Assembly: GCF_051307045.1 (NCBI RefSeq)
Contig: NZ_CP150452.1
Coordinates: 3,162,001-3,226,000, forward strand
Reading direction: 5' to 3'
Source: Dryocola sp031988645
GTDB lineage: Bacteria; Pseudomonadota; Gammaproteobacteria; Enterobacterales; Enterobacteriaceae
DNA: 64,000 bases
Part shown: positions 56,965 to 64,000 of the stretch, one piece after another
Numbering within the stretch: the first letter of the stretch is position 1
Layout: every line of letters starts with the position of its first letter
Program-made: the position numbers and the translations under genes
Notes under the pieces: generated by a model
The model's database searches: none
What the model was told of the DNA's origin: nothing
What the model saw: the letters and a program-made list of their open reading frames with translations, nothing else

Positions 56965-57037
56965 AAGTACGATCTTCGCTCGTTAACAAGACATTTGGTT
57001 CAATGATAACACGTACTGAAAGTACACAAACCAATAA
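56963..57037. promoter_or_regulatory. Repressor promoter with AGTAC/GTACT operators
   Basis: Contains AAGTACGAT (56965-56973), TTGGTTCAA (56996-57004, the reverse of an element in the other operator region), and a perfect dyad GTACT-GAA-AGTAC (57013-57025). The shared motif with 56090-56127 supports binding by the same repressor. Confidence 0.58.
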
Positions 57038-57222
57038 ACGCGGTTAAATACGCATCGTTATTGGGGATGTTTTCCTTTTGTGATACAGTGCGCGCCGGCA
57101 AATTCCAGTGCTCAGACTTCCATTATATACTGTATAAAAACACATGCGCCAACCGGCGTTAACGGCTTTGACGTATTTTGTGGGAAGGCGACTGGCAGGT
57201 TGAGAGACAGCAAGGTTTTGAA

Positions 57223-57483
57223 ATGGCGTTATTAATTACCAAAAAATGCATCAATTGCGACATGTGCGAACCGGAGTGCCCAAACCAGGCAATCTCTATG
57301 GGCGAGAGTATTTATGAGATAGACAGCGACAGGTGCACCCAGTGCGTGGGCCATTACGAAACCCCGACCTGCCAGCAAGTCTGCCCGATCGTGAATACCA
57401 TTATTATCGATCCGGCGCATCGCGAAAGCGAAGAGCAGCTGTGGGACAAGTTTGTTCAGCTGCATCACGCCGACAAAATTTAA
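57223..57483 (+). CDS. yfhL: Ferredoxin YfhL ([4Fe-4S] type)
   Basis: Small ferredoxin of 86 residues, E. coli length, starting MALLITKKCINCDMCEPECP, with two [4Fe-4S] clusters of the Alvin type (CINCDMCEPECP; CTQCVGHYETPTCQQVCP). It overlaps the convergent acpS gene by four bases. A near LexA-box sequence lies upstream at about 57128. Confidence 0.93.
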   Translation: MALLITKKCINCDMCEPECPNQAISMGESIYEIDSDRCTQCVGHYETPTCQQVCPIVNTIIIDPAHRESEEQLWDKFVQLHHADKI

Positions 57484-57860
57484 CTTTCGATAATCACCGT
57501 AGCGCAGGCGTAATGGCGTTCATCAGCAAGCGTAACGTGAACCGAGCGTACGCCCATCCGTTCAGCAAGCCGCTCCGCCTCTTCCCAGAACCGCAGCTGC
57601 GGTTTGCCTAAGGCATCGTTAAACACTTCAAACTGATTAAACGCAAGGCCGTTGCGGATGCCCGTGCCAAAAGCTTTGGCCGCCGCCTCCTTGACCGCAA
57701 ATCGTTTGGCAAGAAAACGCACCGGCTGCTGGTGCGCTTCATACTGCTTCCATTCGTTGTTGCTCAGCACGCGTTTTGCCAGCCTGTCTCCCGAACGGGA
57801 GATAACGCTCTCAATGCGCGCTATCTCCACGATATCCGTGCCGAGGCCAAGTATCGCCAT
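57480..57860 (-). CDS. acpS: Holo-[acyl-carrier-protein] synthase
   Basis: Phosphopantetheinyl transferase of 126 residues. It adds the 4'-phosphopantetheine arm to ACP. The motifs GLGTDIVEIARIE and FAVKEAAAKAFGTG are present. The ATG at 57860 overlaps the pdxJ stop by one base. Confidence 0.95.
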   Translation of the reverse strand: MAILGLGTDIVEIARIESVISRSGDRLAKRVLSNNEWKQYEAHQQPVRFLAKRFAVKEAAAKAFGTGIRNGLAFNQFEVFNDALGKPQLRFWEEAERLAERMGVRSVHVTLADERHYACATVIIES

Positions 57861-58591
57861 TAGCGACGCGCTTCGCACATCAGGCGTTTCATTTCGGATA
57901 CCGCTTCCTTCAGGCCGCTCATCACCGCCCGTCCGATAATGGCATGGCCGATGTTCAGCTCGTGCATTTCAGGCAGACGGGCGATGGCCTGCACGTTGTG
58001 GTAGGTCAGGCCGTGTCCGGCATTTACCTTCAGGCCCTTACCTGCCGCATAAGCCGCGGCTTCGGCGATGCGCGCCAGCTCTTTTGCCTGCGTCGCCTCG
58101 TCTTCAGCATCGGCATAGCAGCCGGTATGAATTTCGATATAGGGCGCGCCGACGGCTACGGCCGCGTCGATCTGGGCGTGGTCGGCGTCAATAAACAGCG
58201 ACACCAGGATCCCCGCGTCAGCGAGGCGTTTGCAGGCATCGCGCATTTTGTCGAGCTGGCCGGCAACGTCCAGGCCGCCTTCGGTGGTCACTTCCTGACG
58301 TTTTTCCGGCACCAGGCAGCAAAAATGTGGTTTGGTATCACAGGCGATGGCAATCATCTCTTCGGTAACGGCCATTTCAAGATTCATGCGGGTGTCGAGG
58401 GTCTGGCGTAGCACGCGCACGTCGCGATCGGTGATATGGCGACGGTCTTCGCGCAGGTGGACGGTAATACCATCGGCGCCAGCCTGTTCGGCAATGAAAG
58501 CCGCCTGTACCGGATCCGGGTAGGCCGTGCCGCGAGCGTTGCGCAGGGTCGCGATGTGATCGATGTTTACGCCTAACAGTAATTCAGCCAT
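57860..58591 (-). CDS. pdxJ: Pyridoxine 5'-phosphate synthase
   Basis: TIM-barrel enzyme of 243 residues that condenses 1-deoxyxylulose-5-phosphate with 3-amino-2-oxopropyl phosphate to make pyridoxine phosphate. The N terminus AELLLGVNIDHIATLRNARG is diagnostic. It is coupled to acpS and lies downstream of recO, as in E. coli. Confidence 0.96.
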   Translation of the reverse strand: MAELLLGVNIDHIATLRNARGTAYPDPVQAAFIAEQAGADGITVHLREDRRHITDRDVRVLRQTLDTRMNLEMAVTEEMIAIACDTKPHFCCLVPEKRQEVTTEGGLDVAGQLDKMRDACKRLADAGILVSLFIDADHAQIDAAVAVGAPYIEIHTGCYADAEDEATQAKELARIAEAAAYAAGKGLKVNAGHGLTYHNVQAIARLPEMHELNIGHAIIGRAVMSGLKEAVSEMKRLMCEARR

Positions 58592-58664
58592 GACTATCCT
58601 CGGGAATCAGAATGTTTATCGGGCAGTGTACACCGGGGACGGAAAGCGTGGCTACGATCGGGCG

Positions 58665-59402
58665 CTATTGCGTATCAGGAGAAGATTTGAGTGGTGGTTT
58701 TTTCGGCACAAACTGGCGGAACAGCTCGCGGCTTTTAAGCGGTTTACCGCCGAGATAAGGCTTAAGCGCCATACGGGTGAAGCGCTTTGCCGCGCGTAGG
58801 GTGGCGGCGTCCGGAAACTCGCGGCAGGCCAGGGCCTTAAGCTCGTGGCCGGTAAAACTGTTGTTATCAATCACCAGGCTTGCGATAAACCCTTTTTCTT
58901 CCCGATAACGGTAGGTCATGGTATCCGCAACCTCGTCCCCGCTCCCGGCGCAGTGAAGAAAGTCCACGCCATAGCCAAGATGCCCCAGCAGGGCCAGCTC
59001 GAAACGGCGCAGCGCGGGCTCCGGCGAACCGTTGGTGCCCGCTAAAGCCTGAATGCAGTGGAGGTAATCAAAAAAGAGTTCGGAGAAACGGGTTTCCTGC
59101 TCAAGCACTCGGGAGACAAGCTCGTTGACGTACAGGCCGCTGTAAAGAGAGATGCCGTTAAGAGGAAGAGCAAGGGAAACGGCTTCGGCGCTGCGCAGCG
59201 TTTTGACTTCGCCGCGTCCGCCCCAGCGTACCAGCAGGGGGGTAAAAGGCTGCAGGGCGCCTTTGAGGTTAGAGCGGCGAGAACGTGCGCCTTTGGCAAT
59301 AACACGTACTCGCCCTGACTCTTCGGAAAACAGGTCAAGCAGCAGGCTGGTTTCGCTCCAGGGGCGACTATGCAGGACGAAAGCCCGTTGCCAGCCTTCC
59401 AT
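58665..59402 (-). CDS. recO: DNA repair protein RecO
   Basis: RecFOR-pathway protein of 245 residues (242 in E. coli). It loads RecA on SSB-coated gaps. The N-terminal OB fold starts MEGWQRAFVLHSRPWSETSL. Start ATG 59402, three bases after the era stop. Confidence 0.95.
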   Translation of the reverse strand: MEGWQRAFVLHSRPWSETSLLLDLFSEESGRVRVIAKGARSRRSNLKGALQPFTPLLVRWGGRGEVKTLRSAEAVSLALPLNGISLYSGLYVNELVSRVLEQETRFSELFFDYLHCIQALAGTNGSPEPALRRFELALLGHLGYGVDFLHCAGSGDEVADTMTYRYREEKGFIASLVIDNNSFTGHELKALACREFPDAATLRAAKRFTRMALKPYLGGKPLKSRELFRQFVPKKPPLKSSPDTQ

Positions 59403-59405
59403 CAA

Positions 59406-60308
59406 TTAGTCGTCTGTATAGCCGAGGCTACGCAGCGCGCGCTCGTCGTCTGCCCAGCCGGATTTCACCTTCACCCAAAGCTCCAGGTGGATTTTGGCTT
59501 CGAACATCTCTTCCATGTCCTTGCGCGCTTCGATGCCGATGGTTTTGATCTTGGCGCCTTTGTTGCCAATCACCATCTTCTTCTGGCCTTCGCGCTCAAC
59601 CAGAATCAGACCGTTGATATCGTAGCCGCCGCGCGCATTGGTTACGAACTGCTCGATTTCTACCGTAACGGAGTACGGCAGCTCAGCGCCCAGAAAACGC
59701 ATCAGCTTTTCACGGATGATTTCAGAGGCCATAAAGCGCTGGGAGCGATCGGTGATGTAATCTTCTGGGAAGTGATGAATCGCTTCCGGCAGACGCTTAC
59801 GCACGATGCCGGCGATGGTATCCACGTTCATCCCAGTCTCAGCGGAGATCGGCACGATATCGAGGAAATTCATCTGGCTGCCGAGGAACTGTAAATGCGG
59901 CAGCAGGATGCTTTTATCCTGGACGTTATCCACTTTGTTGACCGCAAGGATGACCGGCGCTTTGCTGTCGCGCAGCTTGTTAAGCACCATTTCGTCGTCG
60001 GCGGTCCACTTGGTGCCTTCAACCACGAAGATAACCAGCTCAACGTCGCCGATGGAGCTGCTCGCAGCTTTGTTCATCAGGCGGTTGATGGCGCGCTTCT
60101 CTTCCATATGCAGCCCCGGGGTATCGACATAAATAGCCTGATAGGCCCCTTCGGTATGGATACCCATGATGCGGTGACGCGTGGTTTGCGCCTTACGCGA
60201 GGTAATGGAAATTTTTTGCCCAAGCAACTGGTTTAGCAGCGTGGATTTGCCGACGTTCGGACGGCCAACGATGGCCACGAACCCGCAAAATGTTTGTTCT
60301 TCGCTCAT
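59406..60308 (-). CDS. era: GTPase Era
   Basis: Essential GTPase of 300 residues that matures the 30S subunit. P-loop GRPNVGKSTLLNQL, DTPG and NKVD motifs and a C-terminal KH domain (GNKGAKIKTIGIEAR) are present. It overlaps rnc by four bases (translational coupling). Confidence 0.97.
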   Translation of the reverse strand: MSEEQTFCGFVAIVGRPNVGKSTLLNQLLGQKISITSRKAQTTRHRIMGIHTEGAYQAIYVDTPGLHMEEKRAINRLMNKAASSSIGDVELVIFVVEGTKWTADDEMVLNKLRDSKAPVILAVNKVDNVQDKSILLPHLQFLGSQMNFLDIVPISAETGMNVDTIAGIVRKRLPEAIHHFPEDYITDRSQRFMASEIIREKLMRFLGAELPYSVTVEIEQFVTNARGGYDINGLILVEREGQKKMVIGNKGAKIKTIGIEARKDMEEMFEAKIHLELWVKVKSGWADDERALRSLGYTDD

Positions 60309-60985
60309 TCCAGCTCCAGCTTTTTAAGCGCCTGCTCGGCGGCAGCCTGTTCCGCTTTACGGCGGCTTGAACCCGTACCTACGACCGGCTCGGGCAGGCC
60401 ACTCACCTGACAGTGAATGGTAAATTCCTGATCGTGCGCTTCGCCGCGAACCTGCACCACCAGATAGGATGGCAGCGGCAGGTGGCGACCCTGCAGATAC
60501 TCCTGCAGACGCGTTTTCGGATCTTTTTGCTTATCGCCCGGACTGATTTCATCCAGACGGGTTTGATACCATGCGAGGATCAAACGCTCAACGTTCTGAA
60601 TATCGCTGTCCAGGAAAACGCCGCCAATTAAGGCTTCTACGGTATCGGCAAGAATGGATTCCCGACGGAAACCGCCGCTTTTCAGCTCGCCCGGCCCCAG
60701 ACGCAGGCATTCGCCCAGATCAAATTCACGAGCAATTTCCGCAAGCGTATTGCCGCGAACCAGCGTGGCGCGCATGCGGCTCATATCGCCTTCGTCAACG
60801 CGCGGGAAACGATGGTAGAGCGCGTTGGCGATAACATAGCTCAGAATGGAGTCACCCAGAAATTCCAGACGCTCGTTGTGCTTGCTGCTGGCGCTGCGGT
60901 GGGTTAAAGCCTGTTGCAACAGATCCTGATGTACAAAAGTGTAGCCCAGCTTTCGCTGCAGCCTGGTGATTACGATGGGGTTCAT
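60305..60985 (-). CDS. rnc: Ribonuclease III
   Basis: Double-strand RNA endonuclease of 226 residues. The signature HNERLEFLGDSIL is at about 37-49 and the C-terminal dsRNA-binding domain is present. It processes rRNA precursors and its own leader (see 61019-61088). Confidence 0.97.
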   Translation of the reverse strand: MNPIVITRLQRKLGYTFVHQDLLQQALTHRSASSKHNERLEFLGDSILSYVIANALYHRFPRVDEGDMSRMRATLVRGNTLAEIAREFDLGECLRLGPGELKSGGFRRESILADTVEALIGGVFLDSDIQNVERLILAWYQTRLDEISPGDKQKDPKTRLQEYLQGRHLPLPSYLVVQVRGEAHDQEFTIHCQVSGLPEPVVGTGSSRRKAEQAAAEQALKKLELE

Positions 60986-61018
60986 GCGATACCAATCAAT
61001 GAATGCGTCAATTATTCA

Positions 61019-61088
61019 GCACACGGAACAGACCTGAAAAAGGGAAACCAACGCTGTTTCGTGTGCCGTGGCTCCTCACTGAGGAGCC
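61019..61088 (-). promoter_or_regulatory. rnc leader hairpins, RNase III autoregulation
   Basis: The lepB-rnc gap holds a long stem GCACACGGAACAG (61019-61031) with CTGTTTCGTGTGC (61054-61066; one G-U pair in RNA), and a perfect stem GGCTCCTC/GAGGAGCC (61070-61088). E. coli rnc has a similar 5' stem-loop that RNase III cuts to destabilise its own message. The same control is likely here. Confidence 0.7.
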
Positions 61089-61157
61089 AACCTTAATACG
61101 GGGGGATATTCTATAGATAACGACGTGGAATGTCGTTATCTGAATAGATTTAATTGA

Positions 61158-62132
61158 TCAATGAATTCCGCCAATACGGCTTAAGCGAACGCCGGTTGGC
61201 CACTGGCCTTCCTGCTTCTCAAAGCTCATCCAGATGGCCGTTGCTTTGCCCACCAGATTTTGCTCGGGAACGAAGCCCCAGTAGCGGCTGTCGGCGCTGT
61301 TGTCGCGGTTGTCGCCCATCATGAAATAATGGCCCGGCGGAACAATCCAGGTCGCCAGCTGCTGGCCCGGCTGCTGATAGTACATACCCAGCTGGTCCTG
61401 TGCGATCGGCACGGTAAGAATGCGGTGGGTTACCTCGCCCAGCGATTCTTTGCGTTGCGCCAGACGAATGCCGCCCTCTTTACTTTCATTTTGCGGAACC
61501 TGGAAGAATCCAGACGTCGCTTCGCTGCCGTTAGTACGCGCGAAGGTCTGTACAAAATCACTTGGTTCCACATTGGCGTAAGTAACGGGCAGCGCATTGT
61601 CGCATGCCTGGCCGGAGCTGCAGTTTGGCTGAATCGTTACCTCTTTCGCCACCGGATCGTAGCTTACCCGATCGCCCGGCAGGCCAACGGCGCGCTTGAT
61701 ATAATCAAGACGCGGATCTTCGGGATATTTAAACACCACGATATCGCCGCGTTTCGGGTGCCCGGTTTCAATCAGGGTTTTCTGGTAAATAGGATCTTTA
61801 ATGCCGTAGGCGAATTTCTCTACCAGAATAAAATCACCAATCAACAGCGTTGGCATCATCGAACCTGAGGGGATCTGGAAAGGTTCGTAAATAAACGAAC
61901 GCACGATCAATACGATCGCCAGCACCGGGAACACGGAGGCGCCCGTTTCCAGCCAGCCAGGTTTAGGCCCCACTTTTTTCAGCGTTTTCGCATCGATGCT
62001 TTCACCTGCCGCAGCCTGCGCTGCCGCCTGCTTCTCACGACGCTTCGGCGCAAAGATAAATTTATCGATACACCACAAGATGCCCGTCACCAGCGTGGCT
62101 ATCACGAGGATCAAAGCGAACATATTCGCCAT
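61158..62132 (-). CDS. lepB: Signal peptidase I
   Basis: Membrane protease of 324 residues that removes signal peptides from exported proteins. It has two N-terminal membrane segments (about 4-22 and 63-78), catalytic Ser91 in PSGSMMPTL and general base Lys146 in LDYIKRAVG. It directly follows lepA with 14 bases between. Confidence 0.97.
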   Translation of the reverse strand: MANMFALILVIATLVTGILWCIDKFIFAPKRREKQAAAQAAAGESIDAKTLKKVGPKPGWLETGASVFPVLAIVLIVRSFIYEPFQIPSGSMMPTLLIGDFILVEKFAYGIKDPIYQKTLIETGHPKRGDIVVFKYPEDPRLDYIKRAVGLPGDRVSYDPVAKEVTIQPNCSSGQACDNALPVTYANVEPSDFVQTFARTNGSEATSGFFQVPQNESKEGGIRLAQRKESLGEVTHRILTVPIAQDQLGMYYQQPGQQLATWIVPPGHYFMMGDNRDNSADSRYWGFVPEQNLVGKATAIWMSFEKQEGQWPTGVRLSRIGGIH

Positions 62133-62146
62133 GCCAACTCCTTAGA

Positions 62147-63946
<1,800 letters not shown>

Positions 63947-64000
63947 ATTTGGAGTTTTTATGCCTTACAAATGGCCTGAGAGCTCGGCGCTTCGCGCTGT

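Overview
The window is a chromosomal segment of a member of the Enterobacteriaceae. Protein sequences and gene order follow the Escherichia coli K-12 region that runs from ndk to lepA. Residue-level matches to the E. coli families are very close, but the genus cannot be settled from this sequence alone. Enterobacter, Kosakonia and Cedecea-like lineages are all plausible.

Layout. Positions 1-7842 hold ndk (cut by the window edge), pbpC and the lipoprotein alpha-2-macroglobulin gene yfhM, all on the minus strand. Positions 8163-12812 hold an alpha-glucoside PTS permease and a GH4 6-phospho-alpha-glucosidase, then sseA, then an RpiR-type regulator fused to sseA by a one-base overlap. Positions 12856-20646 are the isc operon (iscRSUA-hscBA-fdx-iscX-pepB-sseB). 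Positions 20777-30507 carry trmJ, suhB, a nickel/cobalt permease with a DUF1007 partner, csiE, hcaT, yphA, glyA, hmp and glnB. Positions 30579-34609 form the envelope-stress circuit glrR-qseG-glrK plus the small RNA GlmY, with its sigma-54 promoter and upstream GlrR sites. Then come purL, mltF, tadA, pgpC and yfhH. Positions 57223-63946 carry yfhL-acpS-pdxJ-recO-era-rnc-lepB-lepA.

The accessory element lies at 42851-56964, between yfhH and yfhL. It encodes a LexA-like cleavable repressor, an unknown small protein, a lysis cassette (holin, SAR-type endolysin, Rz/Rz1) and a complete contractile tail: neck terminator, sheath, tube, a chaperone with a -1 slippery site, tape measure, hub, plug, spike, wedge, J, fibre and fibre chaperone. 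It has no terminase, portal, capsid, integrase or replication gene. The simplest reading is a dedicated R-type tailocin (phage-tail bacteriocin), built on the DUF3383/DUF3277 tail type rather than the P2 type.

A second strong pattern is technical or epigenetic. Nine independent +1 frameshifts (five in core genes, four in the tail locus) all fall in a GGCC core that reads GGGCC or GGCCC. They break sseB, trmJ, suhB, hcaT, glrR, the tail hub, the tail tube and the tail fibre, and they artificially fuse the spike and wedge genes. A systematic sequence error at GGCC is much more likely than nine real mutations, so these genes are probably intact in the organism.
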